Source: Actinomycetes bacterium (GTDB taxonomy: Bacteria; Actinomycetota; Actinomycetes; Actinomycetales; Cellulomonadaceae). From it: DNA of 5,675 nucleotides. Positions 1 through 5,675 of this stretch are shown one piece after another (within the stretch, counting starts at the first letter, position 1; every line of letters begins with the position of its first letter). The DNA lies in NCBI GenBank assembly GCA_023388235.1, contig JAEWGQ010000130.1, positions 1-5,675 on the forward strand, in the 5' to 3' direction. The notes under the pieces are model-generated. The model saw only the letters and a program-made list of their open reading frames with translations, was not told the DNA's origin and made no database searches. Made by a program: the position numbers and the translations under genes.

Positions 1-86
1 CCGGCGAGCAGCCCGCCGGCCAGCACCGCCGCGAGCAGCGCCCGGCCCGTGCGCCGGCCGCGGGCGTCAGCCGAGGAGGAGCGCAT
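1..86 (-). CDS. 5' end of an exported protein, cut by the window edge
   Basis: Only the first 28 codons are visible, starting at an ATG at 86-84. The translation begins MRSSSADARGRRTGRALLAA and continues with Val-Leu-Ala-Gly-Gly-Leu-Leu-Ala. A basic, Arg-rich n-region followed by an uninterrupted Ala/Leu/Gly hydrophobic stretch (about residues 16-28) is what a signal peptide or N-terminal membrane anchor looks like. The start lies inside the 3' end of the signal peptidase gene, giving a 20-bp overlap in another frame and suggesting translational coupling. Only a weak purine-rich ribosome binding site (GGGAACGG, about 8 bases before the ATG) is seen. Because it follows a SipW-type peptidase, it may be another substrate of that enzyme or a further component of the secretion cassette, but no mature sequence is available, so the family cannot be named. 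Confidence 0.6.
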   Translation of the reverse strand, partial: MRSSSADARGRRTGRALLAAVLAGGLLA

Positions 87-795
87 CGTCGCGCCGTTCC
101 CGGGGTCGCGGGTCGCCGGCGCGGCGGCGGGCGCGCCGGTCGTCGAGCAGGGACAGGACCTCGAGCGTGGCCAGGGCCGCGAGCGGGGGCGCCAGCATGA
201 CGGCCCGGCCCTGCGCCGACCCCGCCCAGTCGAGCACCCAGCCCCACTTCGGGTAGACGTGCAGGATGATGCCGCGCACCTGGGACAGCGGGGTGGCGTC
301 CGGGTCGGGCGCGGCGTTCGCGTCGCCCTTCGTGTAGATGTACGGCCGCGTGACGGGCTCGCCGGTCGCCGGGTCGGTCTCGGCGACCATGCGCCCGCTG
401 GCCGGGTCCTGCCGCATGACCGGCAGGTTCTGCAGCGCGATGATCCGGTGCGTCACCAGCTGGTCGGAGCGCGCGGGCCAGAACGTCGCGACCTGGCCGA
501 CCCGCAGCTGCGACGGGTCGGTGATGCGCCGCATGACGACGGCGTCGCCGGCGTCGAACGCGCCCTGCTCCGACCCGGACATCGACCCGGACGTCACGAC
601 GAGCAGCCGCTGCCCGTTCGCCTGGAACCACAGCGGCACCGCCAGCGACGTGGCGTACGCGAGCCCGCAGACCGCGATGACCGTCCACAGCACCGCCCGC
701 AGGGCGCGCCGGTGCGCCGGCAGCGGCGGGGTGTGCCGCGGCCGGTCCGGGTGCTGCGCCCGGCGCTCGACCGGCGGGGCCGGCGTCCTGGTCAT
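67..795 (-). CDS. SipW/ER-type signal peptidase I
   Basis: Predicted membrane-bound signal peptidase of 242 residues (S26B, archaeal/ER/SipW branch), which removes signal peptides from exported proteins on the outer face of the cytoplasmic membrane. Seen directly: a Pro/Arg-rich cytoplasmic N-terminus (1-32), a first membrane segment at about 33-55, the catalytic serine motif VTSGSMSG with Ser71, THRI with His116, and YTKGDANAAPDPD with Asp158 as the likely acidic residue (Asp164 is an alternative). A second hydrophobic segment lies at about 197-217, followed by an Arg/Asp-rich tail. In this branch a histidine replaces the lysine general base of classical bacterial LepB enzymes, as seen here. 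It sits 25 bp after a gene whose product carries a SipW-type signal peptide, its probable dedicated substrate. The residues between Ser71 and His116 match the spacing expected of the family. The family call is firm; substrate specificity is inferred from position. Confidence 0.92.
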   Translation of the reverse strand: MTRTPAPPVERRAQHPDRPRHTPPLPAHRRALRAVLWTVIAVCGLAYATSLAVPLWFQANGQRLLVVTSGSMSGSEQGAFDAGDAVVMRRITDPSQLRVGQVATFWPARSDQLVTHRIIALQNLPVMRQDPASGRMVAETDPATGEPVTRPYIYTKGDANAAPDPDATPLSQVRGIILHVYPKWGWVLDWAGSAQGRAVMLAPPLAALATLEVLSLLDDRRARRRAGDPRPRERRDDALLLG

Positions 796-797
796 GG

Positions 798-804
798 CCT
801 CCTC
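798..804 (-). promoter_or_regulatory. Strong Shine-Dalgarno of the signal peptidase gene
   Basis: The minus strand reads GAGGAGG, followed by only two bases (CC) before the ATG at 795. It is the clearest ribosome binding site in the left block, although the spacing is shorter than usual. It supports the ATG at 795 as the start; no other in-frame ATG or GTG occurs before the first membrane segment. Confidence 0.6.
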
Positions 805-820
805 GGCGCGTGGGCGCCCG

Positions 821-1450
821 TCAGCGGTGCGGGTCGGAGGGGTCCTGCTCGGCCAGGAACGTGAAGGCGACGTCCGTGGTGGCCTCCTGGAACCTGTCGT
901 CGAGGGTGCGCGGGACGCTCACGCGGACGCACAGCACCTCGCTCGTGCCGGCGAACAGGCTCCGGGCGGTCTCGACCAGCGGCTGCGTGCCGACGGACAG
1001 GCCGGTGACCTCGGCGACCACCGGGGCGGACGCGACCCCGTCGGCGGTGCACGTGGCCGTCGCGTACAGCGTCATGCCCAGCTGCGGCGCGAGCGCCTTC
1101 TGGTCGGGGTTCGTCGCCGAGTAGTCCACGCGGTACACCAGGGCCAGCGACCCGGCGTTGGTCACCGTGATCGGGCTGTACACGTCGTCCCCCGGGGCGA
1201 GCGCGCCCGCCGGCAGCTGGACCTGCACGTCGTCGCCGGCCTCCAGGTCGACGCTGCCGGTGGTGATGCCGGTGCGGCCGGCGTCGTGCCGGTCGGTGAA
1301 GATCGCGGACGTCACGAGCGAGGTCATCCCCAGCCCGGCCATCCCGAGGATCGCCGCGGTGGCCACGAGGCGGCGCCGCCGCGCGGGGTCCCGTCGGGGC
1401 GGGGGCGGCGTGATCATCTCGCGGAGCAGCTCGTCCATCCGGGTGGTCAT
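821..1450 (-). CDS. TasA/camelysin-like secreted protein with SipW-type signal peptide
   Basis: A 209-residue exported protein. The N-terminus has a Pro/Arg-rich basic region (16-27), a hydrophobic core at about 28-47, and then TSA followed by IFTD. This fits SipW-dependent signal peptides, where a short Ala-containing site is followed by an aromatic residue and a small or acidic residue; cleavage after Ala49 is likely. The mature part (about 160 residues) opens with TGSVDLEAGDD, LAPGDD and ITVTNAGSLALVYRV, the pattern of a TasA/CalY beta-sandwich. Two cysteines (134 and 174) could form a disulphide once outside the cell. In Bacillus these proteins build biofilm fibres; that role here is inferred. 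Start choice: the frame stays open back to 1570 but that would overlap the upstream gene, so I take the ATG at 1450. It has GTGAGG directly against it, and the next ATG (1438) is an alternative with GAGG 12 bases upstream. The signal peptidase gene follows closely. Confidence 0.8.
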   Translation of the reverse strand: MTTRMDELLREMITPPPPRRDPARRRRLVATAAILGMAGLGMTSLVTSAIFTDRHDAGRTGITTGSVDLEAGDDVQVQLPAGALAPGDDVYSPITVTNAGSLALVYRVDYSATNPDQKALAPQLGMTLYATATCTADGVASAPVVAEVTGLSVGTQPLVETARSLFAGTSEVLCVRVSVPRTLDDRFQEATTDVAFTFLAEQDPSDPHR

Positions 1451-1451
1451 C

Positions 1452-1463
1452 CTCACGGGTGAG
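1452..1463. repeat. Short dyad at the start of the TasA-like gene
   Basis: CTCAC and GTGAG arms of five bases separated by two bases, ending one base before the ATG at 1450. In RNA form it could make a four-base stem with a CCCG loop that includes the only Shine-Dalgarno-like bases (GTGAGG) before the start, so it could affect initiation. The arms are short enough to be chance. Confidence 0.3.
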
Positions 1464-1484
1464 TCGAAACGGTCGTACCGGGTC

Positions 1485-1513
1485 CTATCGGTCAGATCGT
1501 CGCGCACCTTGAG
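1485..1513 (-). promoter_or_regulatory. Candidate sigma-28 (FliA/WhiG-type) promoter for the TasA-like gene
   Basis: On the minus strand CTCAAG (1513-1508) is followed by ACCGATAG (1492-1485). Motility-type sigma factors recognise a TAAA-like -35 and GCCGATAA-like -10 about 15 bases apart. Here TCAA and ACCGATAG are 16 bases apart, with CCGATA intact. The -10 overlaps the TAG stop of the GGDEF-EAL gene and would start transcription about 25-30 bases before the ATG at 1450. This is a by-eye match of one site; no other CCGATA-type site was found in the intergenic regions of the window. Confidence 0.45.
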
Positions 1514-3551
1514 GCGATCTGCCCGATTCGGGGGTGACGGACGTGACGGCGTGTCGCAGCGCCCGGTCACGGGGCAGGTCCTCGGCGCGCAGCCGGTCCG
1601 CCGGCACGGCGGGGGAGTAGAGGTAGCCCTGGGCCTGGTCGACGGTCAGCCGGCGCAGCGTCTCCGCCGTGGCGGCGTCCTCCACCCCCTCCGCGACGAC
1701 CTGCAGGCCGAACGAGTGCGCCAGGTCGACCATGGCCTGGACGATCACCTCGGAGCCCTCGCGGCCGGTCGCGGACAGGTCGGCGACGAAGAGCCGGTCG
1801 ATCTTCAGCCCGTGCACCGGCAGGTCCCGCAGCTGGGAGATCGAGGTGTTCCCGATGCCGAAGTCGTCGATCGACACCCGCACGCCGGCGTCCCCGAGCC
1901 GCTGCAGCACGGGCACGACGCGCGAGGGGTCGCTGACCAGGGCCGTCTCCGTGATCTCCACCTCGAGCAGGTCCGGCGGCACGTCGTGCTGGGCCAGCAG
2001 GTCCTCGATGACCTCGGCCACCGCGTGCGACGTCACGTCGTGCGCGGACAGGTTCACGGCGACGGGCACCGGGTCGCCCTGCGCCGTCCACCGGGCGAGC
2101 TGCGCCACGCACGTGCGCAGCGCGTACCGCGTGAGGTCGTGGATGAGACCGGACTGCTCCGCGAGCGGCACGAACAGGTCGGGCGGCAGCATCCCGCGCG
2201 TGGGGTGCTGCCAGCGCATCAGCGCCTCCAGGCCGACCGTCCGGCCCGTGGCCAGGTCGATCTTCGGCTGGTACTGCAGCTCGAGCTCGTCGTCCACGCC
2301 GAGGGCCCGGTGCAGGTCGCCCAGCAGCACCAGCCGGGCGGGGGAGGAGTCGTCCTCCTCCGGGGAGTACACGGACACCCCGAGGCGGTGGGTCTTGGCG
2401 GTGTACATCGCGACGTCGGCCATCCGCATCAGCGACGAGGCGTCGTCCGCGTGGTCCGGCAGGCACGCGACGCCGATCGACGTGTCGACGTGCAGCGCGA
2501 GGTCGCCCAGCATGAACGGCGGCACGAAGAGCTGGCGCACCCGGCGGGCGGCCGCCTCGGCGTCCGCGACCGAGTGCACCGCCGGCAGCAGGATCGCGAA
2601 CTCGTCCCCGCCGAGCCGCGCGACGACGTCGTCCTCCCGCAGCGCCCCGCGCAGCCGCTCGGCCACCTGCTCGAGCAGCTCGTCGCCGCGGTCGTGGCCC
2701 AGCGAGTCGTTGATGTCCTTGAACCGGTCGACGTCGAGCAGCGCCAGCCCCACGCGGCCGCCGGTCGCCCGGGACTCGGCGAGGGCGCGCTCCAGGCGGT
2801 CGGCGAGCATCCGCCGGTTCGGGAGGCCGGTGAGCGAGTCCAGCAGGGCGAGGCGCGCGTTCTCCAGCGCGGAGGCCTGCAACCGGCGCGAGGCGTTCCA
2901 CACCGTGCGGAACAGCAGCACCCACAGCAAGGCCAGCCCGCCGGCGACGACCAGCGTCACGGTGCGCGTCGCGGACGCCACCGCGTCGGCCGTCGCCCGG
3001 TAGTCGAGCATCACCTCGGCCGCCCCGACGACGACCCCCTCGTGCCGCACCGGCACGTACACGTCGAGCAGCGTGGACTCCGTGCCGCCGCGGACCTCGC
3101 CGCGCACCTCCGTGACGACCTGCGCGACGGGCTCGCCGTCGCGGGTCGCGGCGTCCAGCCGGTCGCCGTCCGGGAAGCCCGTGGTGTCGGCCTGGGAGTC
3201 GTAGAGCAGGGTGCCGTCGACCGTCCAGAGCCGCAGGCGGCGCAGCTCGGTGAACCCCTCGACCTGCGCCGTCACGCGCGCGGCGTCCTCGGGGGCGAGC
3301 AGCCCGACGGTGAACGCGTCCTGGGGCACGCCGGCGGACGCGTAGGACTCGATGGACCGGGCCAGCGCGACGCCGTCGCGGCGCGCCTGGTCCTGCATGA
3401 GGTTGCCCGTGACCAGCACGAGCGTCACGCCGAGGGCGAGCATGGCGACGACGCTGACGACGGCGAAGTACCGGGTCAGCGGCCAGCGGCGGCGTGCGGT
3501 TGCCAGCGTGGGCCTCGGGGTGCTCGCAGGGACGGCCGCGCCAGGGTGCAC
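1485..3551 (-). CDS. Membrane-bound GGDEF-EAL c-di-GMP synthase/phosphodiesterase
   Basis: A 688-residue dual-domain enzyme of c-di-GMP turnover. Order: short basic cytoplasmic N-terminus; membrane segment at about 28-48; extracytoplasmic sensor region of about 145 residues (49-196, Cache-like in character, ligand unknown); second membrane segment at about 197-215; linker helix; GGDEF domain (about 232-397); EAL domain (about 407-660); polar tail. The cyclase signature LGGDEF (GGDEF at 314-318) is intact, as is the inhibitory I-site R305-E-D-D308 five residues before it and the metal-site region LLDVDRFKDIND (271-282). The EAL domain keeps LEAL (441-444), N500, EITE (532-535), DDFG (562-565), LKID (582-585), AEGVE (620-624) and QGYLY (641-645), so both activities look possible. 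Start choice: the frame is open to 3845, but that would run into the PilZ gene and codons above 3551 have atypical A/T third positions. I choose the GTG at 3551; an ATG at 3641 is less likely. The TasA-like gene follows after 34 bp. Confidence 0.93.
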   Translation of the reverse strand: MHPGAAVPASTPRPTLATARRRWPLTRYFAVVSVVAMLALGVTLVLVTGNLMQDQARRDGVALARSIESYASAGVPQDAFTVGLLAPEDAARVTAQVEGFTELRRLRLWTVDGTLLYDSQADTTGFPDGDRLDAATRDGEPVAQVVTEVRGEVRGGTESTLLDVYVPVRHEGVVVGAAEVMLDYRATADAVASATRTVTLVVAGGLALLWVLLFRTVWNASRRLQASALENARLALLDSLTGLPNRRMLADRLERALAESRATGGRVGLALLDVDRFKDINDSLGHDRGDELLEQVAERLRGALREDDVVARLGGDEFAILLPAVHSVADAEAAARRVRQLFVPPFMLGDLALHVDTSIGVACLPDHADDASSLMRMADVAMYTAKTHRLGVSVYSPEEDDSSPARLVLLGDLHRALGVDDELELQYQPKIDLATGRTVGLEALMRWQHPTRGMLPPDLFVPLAEQSGLIHDLTRYALRTCVAQLARWTAQGDPVPVAVNLSAHDVTSHAVAEVIEDLLAQHDVPPDLLEVEITETALVSDPSRVVPVLQRLGDAGVRVSIDDFGIGNTSISQLRDLPVHGLKIDRLFVADLSATGREGSEVIVQAMVDLAHSFGLQVVAEGVEDAATAETLRRLTVDQAQGYLYSPAVPADRLRAEDLPRDRALRHAVTSVTPESGRSPQGARRSDR

Positions 3552-3562
3552 GGCCTGCGCTG

Positions 3563-3592
3563 AGACTAGGTGCGCGGTGCCTGATATGGCGA
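3563..3592 (-). promoter_or_regulatory. Weak candidate promoter of the GGDEF-EAL gene
   Basis: On the minus strand TCGCCA (3592-3587; four of six bases of the TTGACA consensus) is followed after 18 bases by TAGTCT (3568-3563; fits TANNNT). Transcription would begin about five bases from the GTG at 3551, giving a nearly leaderless message. That is common in actinobacteria and would explain the absence of a good Shine-Dalgarno. The match is weak. Confidence 0.25.
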
Positions 3593-3596
3593 GAAG

Positions 3597-3623
3597 ATCC
3601 CCGATGCGGCGTTTCGTCGGGAT
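3597..3623. promoter_or_regulatory. Imperfect dyad in the divergent intergenic region, possible operator
   Basis: ATCCCCGA (3597-3604) and TCGGGAT (3617-3623) are inverted copies with one extra C in the left arm, separated by 12 bases. The arm centres are about 20 bp apart, roughly two helical turns, as for many dimeric regulators. It lies between the two divergent c-di-GMP genes and just upstream of the weak promoter proposed for the GGDEF-EAL gene. The surrounding 3552-3729 has no supported gene, and its central part is lower in GC than the flanking genes. It could also be a chance hairpin. Confidence 0.35.
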
Positions 3624-3729
3624 TGCCCCGGGCTGTCTCATCTGCGACACGGCGGGCGTACCCGTCCGGCTCACGCCGCCGCCGGGGGGCGAGGGGTAGC
3701 CTCCGAGCGCCCCTGTCCCCACCTCCCGG

Positions 3730-4383
3730 ATGGCACGCATGCACGAGCTCGCCCTCTGCTCCGTCGAGCACGACGGCCGCACCGTCCTGTCCGGGTACGT
3801 CCGGACGTTCGAGGACGGGGTGCTCTGGGTGGGCACCGAGGGCATCGTGCGCGGCGTCGCCGAGGGCGAGGGCTACACGCTGCGGGTGCTCGACGAGGTG
3901 CGGGGCGAGTGCGTGTACGTCGGCGAGGTCGGCCGCGTCACCGCCGACACCGTGGGCTTCGCCGGCGTCGAGCTGCTGTCCACCCTGCAGAAGCGGGCCG
4001 TCGCCCGGGTCGCCGTCACCGTCGAGTGCGACGGCTTCGTGACGGTGCCGGAGCCCGCCGACGGGCCGGACGGCGACGCCGCGGACGGCCCCGCGGCGGC
4101 CGGCGAGCAGCCCCTGCGCTTCACCGTCCTCGACGTCTCCGCGCACGGCATGCGTATGATGTCAGCGACCGAGCTGCCCCCCGGCAGCACGGTGAGGTTC
4201 GTCTTCCCCGAGCTGTCGGACGCGTTCTGGCTGCAGGCGGTCGTCGTCCGTGCCCAGCCCTCGCGCTCCGGGACGCACTACGGCTGCCGGTTCGTGGAGA
4301 CCTCCCCGCGGGAGACGGACGCGCTCTTCCGCTACGTCCTGCGCACGCAGGGCGCCCAGCGCCGCCAGCAGACGCTCGCCTGA
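3730..4383 (+). CDS. PilZ-domain c-di-GMP receptor
   Basis: A 217-residue soluble protein with no signal peptide or membrane segment. Residues 1-85 form an N-terminal beta-rich region that may correspond to the YcgR-type N domain. The PilZ domain follows. Its two c-di-GMP-binding motifs are visible: RxxxR as R89-A-V-A-R93 and D/NxSxxG as D135-V-S-A-H-G140. HYGCRFVE (183-190) is the usual late PilZ strand, and a basic, Gln-rich tail ends the protein. Between the motifs lies an Asp/Gly/Ala/Pro-rich insertion (about 107-128), making them further apart than usual. PilZ proteins bind c-di-GMP and alter a partner such as the flagellar motor (YcgR) or an exopolysaccharide machine; the partner here is unknown. 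It is divergent from the GGDEF-EAL gene, which fits a producer/receptor pair. Start: an in-frame stop at 3697-3699 limits the N-terminus to the ATG at 3730 or the one at 3739. Neither has a clear Shine-Dalgarno. Confidence 0.9.
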   Translation: MARMHELALCSVEHDGRTVLSGYVRTFEDGVLWVGTEGIVRGVAEGEGYTLRVLDEVRGECVYVGEVGRVTADTVGFAGVELLSTLQKRAVARVAVTVECDGFVTVPEPADGPDGDAADGPAAAGEQPLRFTVLDVSAHGMRMMSATELPPGSTVRFVFPELSDAFWLQAVVVRAQPSRSGTHYGCRFVETSPRETDALFRYVLRTQGAQRRQQTLA

Positions 4384-4456
4384 CCGAGCCGCCGGCGCCG
4401 GACGCCGCCCGCGCGCGCGGACCGCGGACCGACACGACGCCGGAGTGACCTTCCCC
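4384..4456 (+). promoter_or_regulatory. Short spacer with ribosome binding site of the helicase gene
   Basis: A 73-bp gap of nearly pure G/C sequence. A 10-base palindrome CCGGCGCCGG occurs near 4390-4400, but without the T-tract of an intrinsic terminator. GGAG at 4442-4445 lies 11 bases before the ATG at 4457 and is the only Shine-Dalgarno-like element. No clear promoter is seen, so read-through from the PilZ gene is possible. Confidence 0.35.
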
Positions 4457-5675
4457 ATGCCTTCGTTCACCGACCTCGGTGTGCCCGCCCCCCTCGCGCG
4501 CTCGCTCGCGCAGCAGGGCATCACCGACCCGTTCCCCATCCAGACCGCCACGCTGCCGGACACCCTCGCTGGCCGCGACGTGCTCGGCCGCGGCCGCACC
4601 GGTTCCGGCAAGACGCTGGCGTTCGCGCTGCCCGTCGTCGCGCGCCTCGCGGCGTCCGGCACCCGCCGCGCCGCCGCCCGGCCGCGCGCGCTGATCCTCG
4701 CCCCGACGCGCGAGCTGGCCAACCAGATCCACGCGACGGTCGAGCCGCTCGCCGCCGCTGCCGGCCTGACGTCGACGACCGTGTTCGGCGGTGTCGCGCA
4801 GAGCCGGCAGGTCGCCGCGCTCGACGCCGGCATCGACGTGCTCGTCGCCTGCCCCGGCCGGCTGGAGGACCTCATCCAGCAGCGGCTCTGCGCGCTCGAC
4901 GCCGTCGAGATCACCGTGCTGGACGAGGCCGACCACATGGCCGACCTCGGGTTCCTGCCGGTCGTGAAGCGGCTCCTGGACCGCACGCCCCGCGGCGGGC
5001 AGCGCCTGCTCTTCTCCGCGACGCTCGACAACGGCGTGGACGCCCTCGTCAAGCGCTACCTGGACCGGCCCACCGCGCACTCGGTGGACCCGGAGGTCGC
5101 GCCGGTCTCGACCATGACGCACCACGTCCTCGCGGTCGCCGACGCGGACGCCAAGAAGGACGTCGTGCGCGAGCTCGCCTCGGGCACCGGCCGCCGGGTG
5201 CTGTTCACCCGCACCAAGCACCAGGCCAAGAAGCTCGCCAAGCAGCTCACCGGCGACGGCATCCCCGCGGTGGACCTGCAGGGCAACCTGGGCCAGGGCG
5301 CCCGCGAGCGGAACCTCGCCGCGTTCACCTCGGGCGACGTCAAGGTGCTGGTGGCGACCGACATCGCGGCCCGCGGCATCCACGTGGACGACGTCGAGCT
5401 CGTCGTGCACGTGGACCCGCCCGCCGAGCACAAGGCGTACCTGCACCGCTCGGGCCGCACTGCCCGCGCCGGGTCCGGCGGTGACGTCGTCACCGTGATG
5501 CTGCCCGAGCAGGCCGGTGACGTCCGCGACCTCACCCGCAAGGCCCGCATCACCGTCACGCCGCAGCGCGTCGCCCCGGGCTCGCCCGTGGTGGCGGCGC
5601 TCGTCGGCGAGGTCGCCGCCCCCGTGGCGCCCCCGGCTCCGGCCGCGCCGGCACCGCAGCGGACCGGTGGCGGCT
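4457..5675 (+). CDS. DEAD-box ATP-dependent RNA helicase, 3' end outside the window
   Basis: The first 406 codons of an RNA-unwinding ATPase (RhlE/CsdA-like superfamily 2 helicase) that remodels RNA structure or ribonucleoproteins. All core motifs are present in order: Q motif PFPIQ (25-29), Walker A GRTGSGKT (46-53), PTRELA (83-88), GG (111-112), CPGR (132-135), DEAD (156-159), SAT (187-189), LFTRTK (249-254), ATDIAARG (300-307) and HRSGRTARAG (330-339). Motif I begins with Gly rather than the usual Ala. Both RecA-like lobes (about 20-210 and 225-365) are complete. From about 385 the sequence becomes Pro/Ala-rich and then reaches RTGGG at the edge, which suggests a low-complexity, perhaps Arg/Gly-rich, C-terminal tail for RNA contact. 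Start: the ATG at 4457 is preferred because of GGAG upstream and because MPSFTDLG is a typical beginning; an in-frame GTG at 4445 would add four residues. It may be a housekeeping gene unrelated to the c-di-GMP genes. Confidence 0.95.
   Translation, partial: MPSFTDLGVPAPLARSLAQQGITDPFPIQTATLPDTLAGRDVLGRGRTGSGKTLAFALPVVARLAASGTRRAAARPRALILAPTRELANQIHATVEPLAAAAGLTSTTVFGGVAQSRQVAALDAGIDVLVACPGRLEDLIQQRLCALDAVEITVLDEADHMADLGFLPVVKRLLDRTPRGGQRLLFSATLDNGVDALVKRYLDRPTAHSVDPEVAPVSTMTHHVLAVADADAKKDVVRELASGTGRRVLFTRTKHQAKKLAKQLTGDGIPAVDLQGNLGQGARERNLAAFTSGDVKVLVATDIAARGIHVDDVELVVHVDPPAEHKAYLHRSGRTARAGSGGDVVTVMLPEQAGDVRDLTRKARITVTPQRVAPGSPVVAALVGEVAAPVAPPAPAAPAPQRTGGG

Noticed and set aside
1158..3563. 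An 801-codon open frame on the plus strand opposite the GGDEF-EAL gene
   Set aside because: It is antisense to a gene with fully conserved domains. Its translation is Arg/Val/His/Gln-rich without recognisable motifs, as expected for a shadow frame in high-GC DNA.
3570..3660. Possible c-di-GMP (GEMM) riboswitch before the GGDEF-EAL gene
   Set aside because: The minus strand has GGGGCAAT and GACGAAACGCC, which faintly recall GEMM-I conserved bases, but the two helices and the tetraloop/receptor arrangement are missing and the chosen start leaves little room for an expression platform.
3640..3729. A sigma-28-type promoter for the PilZ gene
   Set aside because: No CCGATA-like -10 was found on the plus strand upstream of the start.
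1567..4146. An 859-codon open frame on the minus strand
   Set aside because: It runs through the GGDEF-EAL gene in a second frame of the same strand and antisense to the PilZ gene. Its composition is extreme in Arg/Ala/Gly and Pro, with no domain pattern.
4384..4456. An intrinsic terminator after the PilZ gene
   Set aside because: There is a small GC palindrome but no T-rich tract and no long stem; in sequence this GC-rich such palindromes are frequent.
4121..5446. A 441-codon open frame on the minus strand opposite the helicase
   Set aside because: The plus strand encodes all DEAD-box motifs in one uninterrupted frame here, so the antisense frame is a by-product of codon bias.

Overview
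The window is very GC-rich with strong G/C bias at third codon positions. Together with its gene families this points to an actinobacterium, possibly a Cellulomonas-like member of the Micrococcales; the lineage is my inference, not something the sequence proves. It holds six genes: four on the minus strand in the left two thirds and two on the plus strand on the right. No RNA genes, mobile elements or CRISPR arrays are visible.

Left block (minus strand, transcribed from about 3551 down to 1): a membrane-anchored GGDEF-EAL protein (1485-3551), a small secreted protein with a SipW-type signal peptide that resembles TasA/camelysin (821-1450), a SipW/ER-type signal peptidase I (67-795), and the first 28 codons of another exported protein (1-86, cut by the window edge). 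The gaps are 34 bp and 25 bp, and the last two genes overlap by 20 bp, so this looks like one transcription unit. A sequence resembling a sigma-28 (FliA/WhiG-type) promoter overlaps the stop codon of the GGDEF-EAL gene and could drive the secretion genes separately.

Centre (3552-3729): a 178-bp divergent intergenic region, less GC-rich than its surroundings, with an imperfect dyad (3597-3623) and a weak candidate promoter for the GGDEF-EAL gene.

Right block (plus strand): a PilZ-domain c-di-GMP receptor (3730-4383) and a DEAD-box RNA helicase (4457 to beyond 5675, open at the window edge).

The genes suggest a local c-di-GMP circuit. The GGDEF-EAL protein would sense an extracytoplasmic cue and make or degrade c-di-GMP, and the divergent PilZ protein would bind it. 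The adjoining secretion cassette would export a surface or fibre-forming protein processed by its own signal peptidase. The most interesting idea is that second messenger, a motility-type promoter and a TasA/SipW-like surface protein system are wired together in an actinobacterium. The individual families are well known; the linkage is inferred from gene order and motifs.
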